Shown here: positions 10,101 to 19,524 of the stretch, piece after piece
Layout: each line of letters begins with the position of its first letter
Numbering within the stretch: the stretch's first letter is position 1
Assembly (NCBI RefSeq): GCF_002777745.1
Contig: NZ_MEIO01000025.1
Coordinates: 124,001 to 188,000 of the forward strand
Length of the DNA stretch: 64,000 bases
Direction of reading: 5' to 3'
DNA from: Snodgrassella alvi
GTDB lineage: Bacteria > Pseudomonadota > Gammaproteobacteria > Burkholderiales > Neisseriaceae
Program-made: the position numbers and the translations under genes
The notes under the pieces: model-generated
The model's database searches: none
Told to the model about the DNA's origin: nothing
The model's input: only the letters and a program-made list of their open reading frames with translations

Positions 10101-11086
10101 CGTGCTCCTTTACCTGTGGCACCCTCATCACGTATTTCGCCTCCAGAACCGGTGGCTGCGCCGGCGAAAGGTGCAATAGCGGTAGGATGATTATGAGTTT
10201 CCACTTTCATCAGAATATGGGTTGCTTCAACCTTAAACTGATATCGCTGCTGTTGATTAGCCTGAGGGTAAAAGCGCTCAATACTGGCACCGGTAATAAT
10301 TGAAGAATTGTCTTTATAAGCTACTAATGTACCTTCAGGATGTGCTTGATGAGTGGAGCGAATCATGCCAAACAGGGATGCTGGTTTGGCTTCATCGTCA
10401 ATGATGAAGCCGGCATTAAAAATCTTGTGGCGGCAATGTTCGGAGTTTGCTTGAGCAAACATCATCAGTTCTACATCTGTAGGATTGCGTTGCAGCTGCT
10501 GATAATTTGTCACTAGATAATCTATTTCATCTGCGGATAACGCCAGCCCCATTTGCTGGTTTGCTTTTTCCAGAGGGTCTTTACCTTCTGTCAATACATC
10601 AATACTGGTAAAACTTTGCGCTTTTGTCGTGTGAAATAGTTGTACCGCATCTGCTACAGAAGCAAGTACGCTTTCAGTCATGCGGTCATGTAACATAGCC
10701 AGCCAGCTTTCCTGCTCCTGCTGACTGAGCTGTCTGGAAAAAGAATATAGAATGCCACGTTCAATGCGTTTAATCGTGGTTAGACCGCAATTGTGAGCAA
10801 TGTCAGTAGCTTTGGAAGCCCAGGGTGAAATGGTTCCTAAGCGTGGGGTAACCAGAAGCTGAGTGCCGGTCAGAGTGCTGCTGCTCTGGTTCGTGGCACA
10901 CAGCAGTTCAAGTAATTTTCGTTGATTGTCTGGACTGAGCTCAGTTGCTGAATCCACAAAATAGCGAAATTCGCTGTTTATCTGAATATCGCAGTCCAGT
11001 TGCAGTTTTGCAGCCTGCTGTAACAGTTTATCAATACGGAACGGGGAAAGTGCGGCCTCGCCGCACAGTGACAGTACAACTGACAT
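7151..11086 (-). CDS. purL: phosphoribosylformylglycinamidine synthase (single large form)
   Basis: PurL converts FGAR, ATP and glutamine to FGAM in purine synthesis. This is the large 1311 aa proteobacterial form. It has an N-terminal PurS-like domain, two AIRS-like halves with the ATP site (for example the [16 protein letters not shown] loop near residue 310), and a C-terminal class I glutaminase domain. The glutaminase nucleophile is Cys1152 in LGVCNGCQ, and the late PHPER segment supplies the His and Glu of the triad. E. coli PurL is 1295 aa. A divergent glnB starts 166 bp away. purK lies at 37405 in the same window. Confidence 0.98.
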   Translation of the reverse strand: MSVVLSLCGEAALSPFRIDKLLQQAAKLQLDCDIQINSEFRYFVDSATELSPDNQRKLLELLCATNQSSSTLTGTQLLVTPRLGTISPWASKATDIAHNCGLTTIKRIERGILYSFSRQLSQQEQESWLAMLHDRMTESVLASVADAVQLFHTTKAQSFTSIDVLTEGKDPLEKANQQMGLALSADEIDYLVTNYQQLQRNPTDVELMMFAQANSEHCRHKIFNAGFIIDDEAKPASLFGMIRSTHQAHPEGTLVAYKDNSSIITGASIERFYPQANQQQRYQFKVEATHILMKVETHNHPTAIAPFAGAATGSGGEIRDEGATGKGARPKAGLSGFSVSNLSIPEFIQPWEQYTATRNQYGKPAHISSALDIMLDGPIGAAAFNNEFGRPNLLGYFRTFEELFNGTMRGFHKPIMIAGGLGNIQEQQIFKDKIPAGALLIQLGGPGLLIGLGGGAASSMSTGANHADLDFDSVQRGNPEIERRAQEVIDRCWQLGSDNPIISIHDVGAGGLSNAFPELVNDAGRGAVFQLRQIPLEEHGLNPLQIWCNEAQERYVLAILPENLEIFQAICQRERCPFAVVGTATNDGQLRLRDDLFNNNPVDIPLDVLLGKPPKITRTDHTVNEEIAPFDGSKLDIRESLYRVLRLPTVASKQFLITIGDRTVGGLTHRDQMVGRFQTPVADVAVTKMGFNTLLGEAMSMGEKSPLALFSGAASGRMAVGEALTNITAADIGTLNKIKLSANWMAACGFTGEDARLYETVEAVSELCQKLQLSIPVGKDSLSMQTIWHDNSEEKRVVSPLSAVITAFAPVNNVCHTVTPELQNITDTTLLAIDLGQGYSRMGGSALQQVWKNLSGHAPDVNTPALLANFFHLMQSLIREQKILAYHDRSDGGLVVTLAEMMFAAHIGVTINIASLIQQTNQHSHNQKLQDAAVRSLFTEELGAVIQVHNTEVASIQASFAEAGLADTLHILGHINTTDRLMVHHGNTVLLNENRVDLQKSWSETSYHMQRLRDNPSCADSEFALLEQERSQGLFAELSFNPAEDIALPYIHRSEQPKVAILREQGVNGQLEMAAAFTRAGFAAHDVHMSDLLAGRVTLKDFHLLAACGGFSYGDVLGAGEGWAKSILFNQQLRQQFAEFFARPDTLALGVCNGCQMLSNLAEIIPGTETWPRFRRNNSEQFEARLSMVTIPASSSLILADMIGSSLPVVVSHGEGRADFSHLPQNNVPPELAIALQYVDGHNQVTDTYPLNPNGSPAGIAGVSNQDGRVTIMMPHPERVFQTAQMSWAPRDWPEMSGWYRLFASARKVLG

Positions 11087-11201
11087 GATGAGGGTAGCTC
11101 ACTTCGGTAGAGGGTTTTGGCTGAGGCGCAATTTTACGCGAAAAATAGGTGCTTTGCTTGGTTTTATGTTATTGGGGATGGGCGGTTTGAGTTTCAGATA
11201 A

Positions 11202-11591
<390 letters not shown>

Positions 11592-11611
11592 GCGCTGGCC
11601 TGATTGATACC

Positions 11612-11671
11612 AAACCGTCTGAATTCAATCGCAATAGAGTAATTTAACTGTCAATTGTATTCAGACGGTTT
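11612..11671. terminator. bidirectional terminator built from a DUS-like inverted repeat
   Basis: The arms 11612-11629 and 11654-11671 are complementary over 18 bases with one mismatch. They contain ACCGTCTGAA and its complement, one base from the Neisseria DNA-uptake core GCCGTCTGAA. The hairpin lies between the convergent glnB and bioY genes. Inverted DUS pairs acting as terminators are well known in Neisseriaceae. The loop is about 24 bases. Confidence 0.7.
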
Positions 11672-11689
11672 ATCTTTACTTGTGAAATA

Positions 11690-12280
11690 TCAATGTTGCT
11701 TTGAGCCTGAGCAGTGCCACAGACTAAGCATAATCAGGGTGGCAATAAAAAACTTGAGTAAATCAAAGCCAGCAAATGGAAGATAACCCAGTTGCAGGGC
11801 ATGATAGATGTCCGTGTGCAGATAGAATGCCAGATAGGCAACACCAAAGAAAAATATAATCTGGTGAGCAAGTGCAAAGGCACATAGCCCGCTGAAAAAA
11901 TGCCGGTCGTAACCTCTTTCAGCCGCTAAGCCTGCAATATAGGCACTAACAATAAATCCATACAGATAACCGGCTGAAGCTGATGTCAGGGCATTTATTC
12001 CGCTATGTCCACCGGCAAAAAAAGGTAGTCCGCAAGCACCCAATATTAAATATCCGAGCATGACCAATACAGCAAGTCTGCGCCCCAAAAAGGCGCCAAG
12101 CAGTAAAACGGTCAGAGATTGCAGAGATAAGGGTATAGGTTGCAGAGGAATGCTGATATTGGCTGATAAGGCCATAAGGAGTATGCCGGTTGTGATTACC
12201 AGCAATTTATGCGGCCATTGGACTACAGAGCAGTATTGCAGAAGATAGGGCTGATGGGTACGGGATAATGTGAAATTCAT
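11690..12280 (-). CDS. bioY: biotin transporter BioY
   Basis: BioY is the substrate-binding S component of ECF biotin transporters and can work alone in some bacteria. The 196 aa protein has about six hydrophobic segments. It also has the family signatures: an IPLQPIPLSLQSL segment near residue 45, GxRLAVLVMLGYLILG, LPFFAGG and the SAGYLYGF loop. It acts in the inner membrane. No bioM or bioN energising gene is adjacent, so it may work alone or share an energy module encoded elsewhere. Confidence 0.9.
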   Translation of the reverse strand: MNFTLSRTHQPYLLQYCSVVQWPHKLLVITTGILLMALSANISIPLQPIPLSLQSLTVLLLGAFLGRRLAVLVMLGYLILGACGLPFFAGGHSGINALTSASAGYLYGFIVSAYIAGLAAERGYDRHFFSGLCAFALAHQIIFFFGVAYLAFYLHTDIYHALQLGYLPFAGFDLLKFFIATLIMLSLWHCSGSKQH

Positions 12281-12335
12281 AGAAAGCCGGAAGTAAAATA
12301 AAAATTTGGTAGAAAGACAATACTCGCAGGCAAAT

Positions 12336-12358
12336 AAAAAAGCGGCCGTAGCCGCTTG
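12336..12358 (-). terminator. rho-independent terminator of hslVU
   Basis: AAGCGGC and GCCGCTT form a 7-bp GC-rich stem with a 4-base loop (12341-12358), followed on the minus strand by a run of T (12336-12340). It is 10 bp past the hslU stop. Confidence 0.85.
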
Positions 12359-12367
12359 AATATAAGG

Positions 12368-13705
12368 TTACAATACGTAGCGAGCCAAATCCTCACGTTC
12401 GGCAATATCCTGTAATCGCGCGTCTACATAGGCTGCATCTATGGCTATGTCACCAGCAGGAGCTTCGAAAGAAACTTCTTCAAGCAGTTTTTCCATCACT
12501 GTATGCAGGCGGCGTGCGCCAATATTCTCTGTTTTCTCATTCACCTGAAATGCAATTTCGGCAATACGGGCAATACCATCATCGGTAAATTGCAGATTTA
12601 CGTCATCAGTAGCCAGTAAAGCAGAATATTGCTCGGTCAGATTAGCATGTGTGGTGGTAAGGATGGCTTTGAAGTCGTTCACACTCAGATTATCCAGCTC
12701 AACCCGGATAGGGAAACGCCCTTGTAATTCGGGTATTAGGTCGCTCGGACGATTAAGGTGGAATGCACCAGAGGCAATAAACAGGATATGGTCAGTTTTA
12801 ATCATGCCATACTTGGTTTGCACTGTTGTGCCTTCAACCAGTGGTAGCAGATCACGTTGCACACCCTGACGCGACACATCACCACCATGTCGGTTGCTAT
12901 CAGTAGCGATTTTGTCGATTTCATCCAGAAATACAATACCGTTTTGCTCAACCGCTTTGATGGCCTGCTCGCGTAATTCTTCTTCACTTACCAGTTTGGC
13001 TGCCTCTTCATCCAGCAATAGTTTCATGGCGGCGCTTACTTTCATTTTCTGCGCTTTGGTTTTACCCTGTCCCATGCTGCTGAACATATCCTGCAACTGA
13101 TTGGTAAAGTCTTCCATTCCCGGAGGGCCCATTACTGACATGGCTGGAGAAGGAGAAGCGGCAACTTCGATTTCAATTTCTTTATCATCCAGTTCGCCTT
13201 TACGTAACATCTGACGGAATTTTTGCCGCGTGTGATTTTCCGGCTGCGCTTCCTGCGGTTCACCGGCAAAACCCACACTGCGTGGTGGCGGTAACAGGGC
13301 ATCCAGAATGCGGTTTTCGGCAGCATCTTGTGCACGGTCGCGATTTTTGGCGATTGTCTGACTGCGAATGTTTTTCAGCGCAATTTCAATCAGGTCGCGA
13401 ATAATGCTGTCCACATCGCGGCCAACATAGCCCACTTCGGTAAATTTAGTGGCTTCTATTTTAATAAACGGCGCATTGGCCAGACGGGCAAGGCGGCGGG
13501 CAATCTCTGTTTTACCTACGCCGGTAGGGCCAATCATTAATATATTTTTCGGGACAATTTCACTTTGTAATGGTTCGGTAACACGACTGCGGCGGTAACG
13601 GTTTCTCAGTGCTACTGCTACTGCACGTTTGGCCTGAGTTTGGCCGATAATATGTTTATCCAGTTCATGAACGATTTCGCTCGGGGTCATTACTGCTGTA
13701 CTCAT
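12368..13705 (-). CDS. hslU: HslU (ClpY) AAA+ unfoldase of the HslUV protease
   Basis: HslU unfolds and feeds substrates into the HslV peptidase. From the ATG at 13705 the product is 445 aa (E. coli 443). A longer TTG-initiated frame exists, but homology starts at [17 protein letters not shown] and a GGA sits just ahead of the ATG, so I chose the ATG. The Walker A GPTGVGKT is at residues 59-66. Walker B is [10 protein letters not shown], and the sensor and arginine-finger region includes [11 protein letters not shown]. The C-terminal ARYVL tail docks into HslV. It is 59 bp downstream of hslV and shares its heat-shock-type promoter. Confidence 0.97.
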   Translation of the reverse strand: MSTAVMTPSEIVHELDKHIIGQTQAKRAVAVALRNRYRRSRVTEPLQSEIVPKNILMIGPTGVGKTEIARRLARLANAPFIKIEATKFTEVGYVGRDVDSIIRDLIEIALKNIRSQTIAKNRDRAQDAAENRILDALLPPPRSVGFAGEPQEAQPENHTRQKFRQMLRKGELDDKEIEIEVAASPSPAMSVMGPPGMEDFTNQLQDMFSSMGQGKTKAQKMKVSAAMKLLLDEEAAKLVSEEELREQAIKAVEQNGIVFLDEIDKIATDSNRHGGDVSRQGVQRDLLPLVEGTTVQTKYGMIKTDHILFIASGAFHLNRPSDLIPELQGRFPIRVELDNLSVNDFKAILTTTHANLTEQYSALLATDDVNLQFTDDGIARIAEIAFQVNEKTENIGARRLHTVMEKLLEEVSFEAPAGDIAIDAAYVDARLQDIAEREDLARYVL

Positions 13706-13764
13706 CTTGTTCCAATCTTGATATTTGACCGTTTTTGACAACTTAAATTAACAGGCCAAGGCAA

Positions 13765-14298
13765 TTACAAGGTTTCGATAGTGTGGTTCTGGTTTGTGTA
13801 AATGCAGATATCACCGGCGATTTCCAGTGATTTTTTAACTACCACGGCTGGTTCCAGTTCGGTGTTTTCCATCAATGCACGGGCTGCAGACTGGGCAAAA
13901 GCACCACCGGAGCCTATGGCGGCAATACTCTGTTCTGGTTCGAGTACATCGCCATTACCAGTGATCACAAGTGTATTTTTTTTGTCGGCTACAATTAACA
14001 TTGCTTCAAGCCGGCGCAGGGCACGGTCAGTACGCCATTCTTTGGCCAGCTCAATTGCAGCCACCATTAGTTTACCTTGATGTTTTTGCAGCTTGCTTTC
14101 AAACAGTTCAATCAAAGTGAATGCATCAGCAGTGCCACCGGCAAAGCCGGCGAGAACCTGATTGTTATACAGTTTACGCACTTTGCGTGCGGTGCCTTTA
14201 ATAATAGTATTCCCCAATGTCACTTGACCATCGCCTCCGATGGCGACGTTTTCGCCGCGTCGAACGGAAATGATGGTGGTGCCGTCGAATTGTTGCAT
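13765..14298 (-). CDS. hslV: HslV (ClpQ) threonine peptidase of the HslUV protease
   Basis: HslV forms the double-hexameric proteolytic core. I place the start at the ATG at 14298 (177 aa), with an AAGGA site 10 bases upstream, not at the TTG 24 bases earlier. As in other betaproteobacteria there is a short propeptide (MQQFDG) before TTIISVRRG. Removal of it exposes the catalytic Thr. [10 protein letters not shown] and [12 protein letters not shown] are typical of the family. The intergenic region upstream carries a sigma32-type promoter. Confidence 0.97.
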   Translation of the reverse strand: MQQFDGTTIISVRRGENVAIGGDGQVTLGNTIIKGTARKVRKLYNNQVLAGFAGGTADAFTLIELFESKLQKHQGKLMVAAIELAKEWRTDRALRRLEAMLIVADKKNTLVITGNGDVLEPEQSIAAIGSGGAFAQSAARALMENTELEPAVVVKKSLEIAGDICIYTNQNHTIETL

Positions 14299-14358
14299 GT
14301 CTTGTGATCCTTTGCTGACCAACAGTCACAATAACTGTCGGAAAATGTAACTGTCTTT

Positions 14359-14387
14359 AAATAAGGGCAGTTTGGTCTGCTTTCAAG
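14359..14387 (-). promoter_or_regulatory. sigma32-type heat-shock promoter of hslVU
   Basis: On the minus strand CTTGAAA (14387-14381) is a perfect sigma32 -35 element. Thirteen bases later CCCTTATTT (14367-14359) resembles the CCCCATnT -10. Transcription would start about 50 bp before the hslV ATG. Control of hslVU by sigma32 is known in E. coli; its use here is inferred from the match and spacing. Confidence 0.7.
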
Positions 14388-14566
14388 TTAATAGGTTGAG
14401 GGGTTTTGGCCGATATAACCATGATATCAATGATAATCATAGGGTTGCTGAGTTGAAATTCGGATAACCAATTACAGAAACTGGGCGAAACCAGAACTAG
14501 CCAGATGATGCTGAACGCAAAAACAAACAAGATGCAAATAAGTTACTGTATAAGAAAGGATGAAAA

Positions 14567-14751
14567 ATGTATAGTTGGTATAGCAATATAGAATGATACT
14601 GGAAAAAAGGTGAATACCGCGAGGTTTTAATTAATTAAAGGAAAACGATGGCTGGGGCAGAAACTATGTTGCTGACAGTCTTAGAAGACTTCGAGCAGAT
14701 GTGGCAGCAGAAAACCTAGCCAATCGGGAAATCGACCAAATTATTGGCTAG
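14567..14751 (+). pseudogene. decayed small gene of unknown function
   Basis: An ATG at 14567 with a strong AAAGGA site begins MYSWYSNIE, then an in-frame TGA. Past the stop the same frame continues as YWKKGEYREVLIN. After a frameshift near 14640, a coding-like stretch (residues such as NDGWGRNYVADSLRRLRADV) runs to a TAG at 14749-14751. Repairing one stop and one shift gives a protein of about 61 aa with a basic helical C-terminus. I do not recognise the family. It may be chance, but a good ribosome site in front of amphipathic, coding-like sequence suggests a relic. A Fur-like core lies at 14429-14440. Confidence 0.35.
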
Positions 14752-14864
14752 TAAAATAAATGTATTTACAGAAGCTGAAAGAAAAAGATAATAGAAAGTT
14801 AGGCATGTAAAAGTTCTGACTAAGCTTTAAAGATATTAAAAATCTAAGATTTTATGTTTTGTAA

Positions 14865-15117
14865 TCATCTTTTGAGCATTGCCATATAGTTATCAGTGTG
14901 TTTTCTCATGCTTAATTTTTCTAGTGCCGCAGGCTAATCTGTTTTTTGCAGATAATCTGGTGCCAGTTCTGGGAGAAGTAAGGAAATTCTGTAGATCAAT
15001 CATGGCCTCGTCACAAGCATGAACTGTTAAGTTAGAGCGGAAATCATATTTTTTACAGAGATTAATTGCTTGCTGCTTTAATAGTGTTATAGAAGCCTCT
15101 GGCTCTTTTTTCAAATT
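14865..15117 (-). pseudogene. decayed small helical protein, paralogue of 62474-62690
   Basis: Frame 1 (from about 15117, no ATG) reads NLKKEPEASITLLKQQ and on to DEAMIDLQNF. A frameshift near 14980 then gives LLPELAPDYLQKTD, one in-frame TAG, and PAALEKLSMRKHTDNYMAML to a TGA at 14865-14867. The segment PELAPDYLQKTD matches PQLAPAYLQGTD in the decayed gene at 62474-62690. The upstream partner relics also match, so this is the second gene of a duplicated two-gene module. The family is unknown to me. Confidence 0.5.
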
Positions 15118-15139
15118 TTTAAGTATTTCATGGAGGTAG

Positions 15140-15330
15140 CTATATTAATTTCCAACCATTGCTAGGTAAGTCAAAAACATCAGCTACAGCAGTAGTTTAA
15201 TCTTGTCGGAGTCGTGTGTGCTCAAGATTCATTATTCTCTTTTTCTTTTCGAGTAGATTGGTGCTACAGCTAACGGTCTGTGGTCATTTGCAGTTACTGA
15301 AAGAGTAAATGTGTTTGGAATAGTTATTTG
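15140..15330 (-). pseudogene. decayed exported protein, paralogue of 62696-62994 (C-terminal part)
   Basis: Before the TAG at 15140-15142 the frame reads TAVADVFDLPSNGWKLI, comparable to GVFDLSGGAINHDW at the end of the relic at 62696-62994. Further upstream, in another frame, an APIYSKRKRE segment resembles NSSKRKNNE of that relic. At least one frameshift and several stops separate the pieces, and no signal peptide survives. Around it, 14299-14566 and 15331-15515 contain no gene that I can support. Confidence 0.4.
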
Positions 15331-15515
15331 TAATAGCTATTCTTGATTAGGTTAAAAGCTGTCTTTGTGCGAGTAACTTTTATTCTGTAGGCAATAGGAT
15401 AAATAATATAATCACTGTAAAAATGTATGCTGTTTGTTCAGTTAAAGTACTATTTGCAAGTAAATATAAATCATTAAAATAATAATGTTTCTGCGCAAAA
15501 GTTTTCATCTATTCT

Positions 15516-15547
15516 AAAAAACGGCAACCTAAAAGGTTGCCGTTTTT
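15516..15547 (-). terminator. rho-independent terminator downstream of the ACP-like lipoprotein
   Basis: AAAAACGGCAACCT and GGTTGCCGTTTTT are complementary around AAAA, giving a 12-14 bp stem with a T run on either strand. It lies 15 bp past the stop of the minus-strand gene at 15562. Confidence 0.85.
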
Positions 15548-15561
15548 TCAACTATGAGAAC

Positions 15562-16152
15562 TTATTTTTTTGTGTTTGGTCTTTTGTGTTTATAGACTTT
15601 TTTAGTGGTAACTGTTTTAGTGGTTTTAACTGTTTTGGTTCTTGCAGGAGCAACTTTGGTTCTTACAGGAGCAACTGCTACTGTACCATTATCCACTACG
15701 CAATTCTGAGTAACAATTTGCGGAACGATTTTTTCCTGACCATTAACAATCTGTTTGCCAGGTTGTAACAGACCCAGAGCACTAACTTGATCTACAGTAT
15801 CGCTGTTAGCAATAGCTGTTTTCCATGTGATGCCTTCAGGAGAAACGAAAGTATTATAGTTAACGTCGCTGGTATCACGCATCATTACTGGAGATAGTTT
15901 GCCCTGATAATTTACTTGAGCGGCTACTACGTTCTGGCCTTGTAAGCCATACATTACGCGTAAGCTGTTTTTAACGTTGTCGGTACCGCACAGGTATGAT
16001 ACTTCTTTACGTGCGTCAATCTGTACATTGTCAGTAGTAGTAGCTGTAGTAGTTGTAGTTGACTGGACGACAGGTGTTTTGTGATGAGATTTTGATGCAC
16101 AGCCAGTTAGAGCAAGCATTAATATTACAGCGGGGACGAGAACTTTTTTCAT
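15562..16152 (-). CDS. lipoprotein with ACP/MliC-like (lysozyme-inhibitor-fold) domain and basic Thr/Lys tail
   Basis: The product is 196 aa from the ATG at 16152, which has a GAAGGAG site. The frame also has an ATG at 16170 without a good site. A signal peptide ends in the lipobox LTGC, so it should be acylated. After a Thr-rich linker, residues about 50-140 resemble Neisseria adhesin complex protein and MliC-type lysozyme inhibitors: YLCGTDN near the start, a central NYNTFVSPEG, and a closing NCVVDNG that could pair with the first Cys. The last 40 residues are a repetitive basic tail rich in Val-Ala-Pro-Arg-Thr-Lys and Thr-Lys. The tail is not part of known ACP and could bind DNA, LOS or peptidoglycan. 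It has its own terminator. Confidence 0.6.
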   Translation of the reverse strand: MKKVLVPAVILMLALTGCASKSHHKTPVVQSTTTTTATTTDNVQIDARKEVSYLCGTDNVKNSLRVMYGLQGQNVVAAQVNYQGKLSPVMMRDTSDVNYNTFVSPEGITWKTAIANSDTVDQVSALGLLQPGKQIVNGQEKIVPQIVTQNCVVDNGTVAVAPVRTKVAPARTKTVKTTKTVTTKKVYKHKRPNTKK

Positions 16153-16398
16153 GACAACTCCTTCAAGCATTTATTAATAAATCGTTAGATAACATAAACC
16201 ATCATACTTGGCTTAGGTAAAGATGCAATAGATGTATCTTAGTCTTTTTTATCTAATGTTTGTTATTATTAAAAAATACCAATTAAATGTTATCATTGCT
16301 ATATTAGCAGGACTTGAATGAAACTTTCCCCACAACATCATGTTTAAATGGAATATTTGCTTTAGCGATTAAATATTTACAAGTAAGTGCCATTATTT

Positions 16399-17226
16399 CT
16401 AGTACATTAAATTTTCTAAATTTAACCTTGTTTGACTTGGTGTCTGTACCACGCTTCTGTCGTCCAAATTAAACGCAGTCAGACTGCCACCCCATAATGC
16501 TCCGGTGTCGACGCAGACAACATTGTCTCCTTCATACAGACCCAATGCTGACCAGTGACCAAATAAAATGGTTTTATCAGTGTTCTGTCTATTTGAAGCT
16601 TTGAACCATGGTAAATGATGTGCCGGCATGGCATTAAGGGTGCCTTTATAATCAAAATCCATGACATTATTATCAGTGAGTGCACGCATACGTGTAAAAA
16701 CATTAGTAATGAAACGCAGCCTTGCATCACCACTGAGATTGTTGTCCCAATGGGTAGGTTTATTGCCGTACATGGTGGCAAAAAACTGTTCCGGGGTATT
16801 CTGCAAAACGGTTTCCACTTCATGTGCCAGTAGCTGAGCCTGTGTGCACGTCCATTCTGGCCAGATACCTGCATGTACCAATACATAGCCTGCTTGTTGG
16901 TAATATAAAGGTTGCTGCCGTAACCAGCTAATTAATTCTTTTCTATCTGGTGCGTTGAGAACATCATCGATAGTGTCTGCACGTTTGAGTTTGCCATAGC
17001 CGTAATGCACAGCCAGTAAATGTAAATCATGGTTGCCCAAAATGGTTTGCATACAGCCATCATGTTGTTTTACCAAGCGCAATGTGGCCAGTGATTGTGG
17101 ACCACGATTGACCAGATCACCCGTAAGCCATAAAGTATCAGTGCCGGGATTAAAGTCTATTTTGGCCAGCAGGCTCTGAAATTCTGCCAGACACCCTTGT
17201 ATATCACCAATTACATATTGTGCCAT
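16399..17226 (-). CDS. apaH: symmetrical bis(5'-nucleosyl)-tetraphosphatase
   Basis: ApaH hydrolyses Ap4A to two ADP and also removes Np4 caps from RNA. The chosen ATG (17226) has an AGGAAGGA site and gives 275 aa starting MAQYVIGDIQGC, as in E. coli ApaH. A longer frame from 17262 is rejected. Metallophosphatase motifs are GDIQG, GDLVNRGP and GNHD. The usual GDVHG is GDIQG here, as in some relatives. It lies 65 bp downstream of ridA on the same strand. Confidence 0.95.
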   Translation of the reverse strand: MAQYVIGDIQGCLAEFQSLLAKIDFNPGTDTLWLTGDLVNRGPQSLATLRLVKQHDGCMQTILGNHDLHLLAVHYGYGKLKRADTIDDVLNAPDRKELISWLRQQPLYYQQAGYVLVHAGIWPEWTCTQAQLLAHEVETVLQNTPEQFFATMYGNKPTHWDNNLSGDARLRFITNVFTRMRALTDNNVMDFDYKGTLNAMPAHHLPWFKASNRQNTDKTILFGHWSALGLYEGDNVVCVDTGALWGGSLTAFNLDDRSVVQTPSQTRLNLENLMY

Positions 17227-17291
17227 ATCCAATCCTTCCTGCTGATCAGGAAAAACAGCCACACTGGCTGCTTGTTCCTGAATTTGTCTGC

Positions 17292-17678
17292 TTACTTGTC
17301 CAGAACCAGAACACCTTCTGCTTCAACTAGTACACCTTTGGGTAATGCAGAAACTTCAACGGCTGCACGAGCAGGATATGGAGCAGTAAAGTATTGCGCC
17401 ATAATCTCATTAAACGTAGCAAAATTGCTTAAATCGGTCAGATAGGCATTTACTTTGACCAGATCATTCAGGTTACCGCCAGCAGCTTCCGCAACTGCCT
17501 GAAGATTTTTAAATACCTGATGTGCCTGTTCTGCAAAACCACCATCTACTATTTGCATGGTTTCTGCTACCAGAGGAATCTGGCCGGACAGGTATACGGT
17601 GTTACCAGCGCGTACTGCCTGAGAATAAGCACCGATGGCGGCCGGTGCCTTATCTGTATGGATAATATTTTTACTCAT
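17292..17678 (-). CDS. ridA: RidA family enamine/imine deaminase
   Basis: RidA hydrolyses reactive 2-aminoacrylate and other enamines made by PLP enzymes, protecting those enzymes. From the ATG at 17678 (AAGGA site) the protein is 128 aa. It keeps the family segments [15 protein letters not shown] and the [10 protein letters not shown] motif with the substrate-binding arginine. It is 42 bp downstream of hemW. Within the family I cannot separate RidA proper from close paralogues. Confidence 0.93.
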   Translation of the reverse strand: MSKNIIHTDKAPAAIGAYSQAVRAGNTVYLSGQIPLVAETMQIVDGGFAEQAHQVFKNLQAVAEAAGGNLNDLVKVNAYLTDLSNFATFNEIMAQYFTAPYPARAAVEVSALPKGVLVEAEGVLVLDK

Positions 17679-17720
17679 GAAGCTATTCCTTTGCATTAAA
17701 GAAAAAGGATTATCGAATAA

Positions 17721-18920
17721 TCAGGCTTTCAAAAATAAAGCCAGTAAATCATTCAGAAAACTGCGTCCCAGCTTTGTGGGGCGCAAATACAGCGGATTTG
17801 CATCCAGTAAACCACGTTCAACTGCCTGAGTGATGGCATGCTGTATCACGGACAGAGGCAGGCCGGTACGTTCACTAAACCATGCGCTTGGCACGCCGCC
17901 AGTCAATCGTAAGGCATTAAGCATAAACTCAAAGGGTAAATCCTGTACCGATACTTGCTGACGGGTAATAGCATGTTGCGGTTGCTGCTGCATAGCCTGT
18001 AAATAGTCTTTTGGATGTCGGCTGCGAGTTGTGCGTATGATTTCCTGAGCGTTGGATATTTTACCATGTGCACCGGCACCAATACCGATATAGTCACCAA
18101 ATTGCCAGTAGTTTAGATTATGCCAGCACTCCTGTTGTGGCTGGGCAAAAGCTGAAGTTTCGTAGTGAGTAAATCCGGCCTGAAGTAATGCTGTGTGTAC
18201 TGTATCTTCAATATCAGCGATATGGTCATCGTCCGGTAATTGTGGTGGCGGAGAATGGGCAAACGGTGTATTTGGTTCCAGCGTAAGCTGATAGGCACTG
18301 ATATGCTGTACACCAGTTGAAATAGCCGTGTGAATGTCATCTTTTGCCTGTTTGACTGTTTGTCCGGGTAGAGCATACATTAAATCTATATTCACTTTGG
18401 GAAACAAAGTTAAACCAGATTCGATGGCACTTAGAGCCTCGTCACGGTTATGAATACGCCCAAGCGTAGTCAGTTTGTCATTGGCAAAGCTTTGTACCCC
18501 GATTGAAAGGCGGTTAATCCCTGCTGCTGCAAAAGCAGCAAAACGGTTACGTTCAAATGTACCTGGATTTGCTTCAAGCGTGATTTCAGCTGCCGGCAAC
18601 AGATTGACACGTGCACGAATACCACTTAACAATTGCTCAAAAGCAGCTGCTGAAAACAAGCTCGGGGTACCGCCACCGATAAAAATCGTTTGTACTGTCC
18701 TACCCCAGAAATAAGGCAGTTCCGTTTCCAGATCGGTTAGTAAGGCAGCAATATAGGCCTGTTCATTCAGTTCCTGTTTCAACTGGTGTGAATTAAAATC
18801 GCAATATGGGCATTTCCGCACACACCATGGGATATGGATATATAACGATAATGGCGGTAAGCAGGAAAGAAGTGGAAACTGATTCCAGGGTGTTTGCAGA
18901 GAAACAGAAATTTCAGACAT
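17721..18920 (-). CDS. hemW: HemW radical-SAM heme chaperone
   Basis: HemW resembles coproporphyrinogen III dehydrogenase but is regarded as a heme chaperone. The radical-SAM cluster motif C33-X3-C37-X2-C40 (CVRKCPYC) is followed by FIGGGTPS. A C-terminal HemN-like helical domain spans about residues 290-399. The 399 aa length is normal. Its start overlaps the rdgB stop by 8 bp, an arrangement (rdgB-hemW) common in proteobacteria. Confidence 0.94.
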   Translation of the reverse strand: MSEISVSLQTPWNQFPLLSCLPPLSLYIHIPWCVRKCPYCDFNSHQLKQELNEQAYIAALLTDLETELPYFWGRTVQTIFIGGGTPSLFSAAAFEQLLSGIRARVNLLPAAEITLEANPGTFERNRFAAFAAAGINRLSIGVQSFANDKLTTLGRIHNRDEALSAIESGLTLFPKVNIDLMYALPGQTVKQAKDDIHTAISTGVQHISAYQLTLEPNTPFAHSPPPQLPDDDHIADIEDTVHTALLQAGFTHYETSAFAQPQQECWHNLNYWQFGDYIGIGAGAHGKISNAQEIIRTTRSRHPKDYLQAMQQQPQHAITRQQVSVQDLPFEFMLNALRLTGGVPSAWFSERTGLPLSVIQHAITQAVERGLLDANPLYLRPTKLGRSFLNDLLALFLKA

Positions 18921-19524
18921 CAGTATTCAGGCCATATTGTTGCTGAAGTTTTGCTATTAGCATATTCAATGCCTGTGCTCGGTGGCTGATTCGATTTTTT
19001 TCTTCGTGACTCATTTGTGCAGCGGTTAATTGCTGTTCAGGTAAATAAAAATGCGGATCATAGCCGAAACCATTATTTCCGGCAGCAGATGACTGCCACA
19101 AGCCCGGCCAGTTTGCTTCGGCAATCAGCGGTTGTGGGTCGTCAGCATGACGCACCAATACCAGTACACATACGTAAAATACACTTTTATCACTTTTTTG
19201 GCGTAATTCGGCATCCAGTTTGGCATTATTGGCGATATCTGATTTTGGCTCTGTACCCGCATAGCGGGCAGAATGAACACCGGGCGCGCCATGCAGAGCA
19301 TTGGCACAAATACCGGAATCATCGGCCAGTGCTGGTAAGCCGCTGTGGTGGCTGGCGTGCCGTGCTTTAGCCAGTGCATTTTCTACAAAAGTTACATAGG
19401 GCTCAGGACATTCGGTAATATTGAAAGCTGACTGCGGTACAATTTCTATGTTTAGTGATTTAAACAGGCGGCTGAATTCAGCCAGTTTACCTTGATTATT
19501 ACTGGCAAGAACAATTTTATTCAT
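18913..19524 (-). CDS. rdgB: XTP/dITP diphosphatase (RdgB/HAM1)
   Basis: RdgB removes dITP, ITP and XTP from the nucleotide pool. The start at 19524 (MNKIVLASNNQGKLAEF) gives 203 aa, close to E. coli (197). The frame extends further upstream, but homology begins here and the ATG overlaps the previous gene's stop by 8 bp (ATGAATAA), so translation is probably coupled. Motifs: SNNQGK for substrate binding, ALADDSG with the catalytic Asp, and NNGFGYDPHF. Confidence 0.95.
   Translation of the reverse strand: MNKIVLASNNQGKLAEFSRLFKSLNIEIVPQSAFNITECPEPYVTFVENALAKARHASHHSGLPALADDSGICANALHGAPGVHSARYAGTEPKSDIANNAKLDAELRQKSDKSVFYVCVLVLVRHADDPQPLIAEANWPGLWQSSAAGNNGFGYDPHFYLPEQQLTAAQMSHEEKNRISHRAQALNMLIAKLQQQYGLNTDV

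Noticed and set aside
13739-13741. TTG start for hslU
   Set aside because: Homology and the nearby GGA support the ATG at 13705.
14429-14440. Fur-like core AATGATAATCAT
   Set aside because: The centre matches the Fur consensus but the flanks do not, and no intact gene is positioned to be controlled by it.
14893-15114. 73-codon minus-strand frame as an intact gene
   Set aside because: It begins at a TTG without ribosome site, and its last third is out of frame with the segment that matches the other relic. It is better read as part of a decayed gene.
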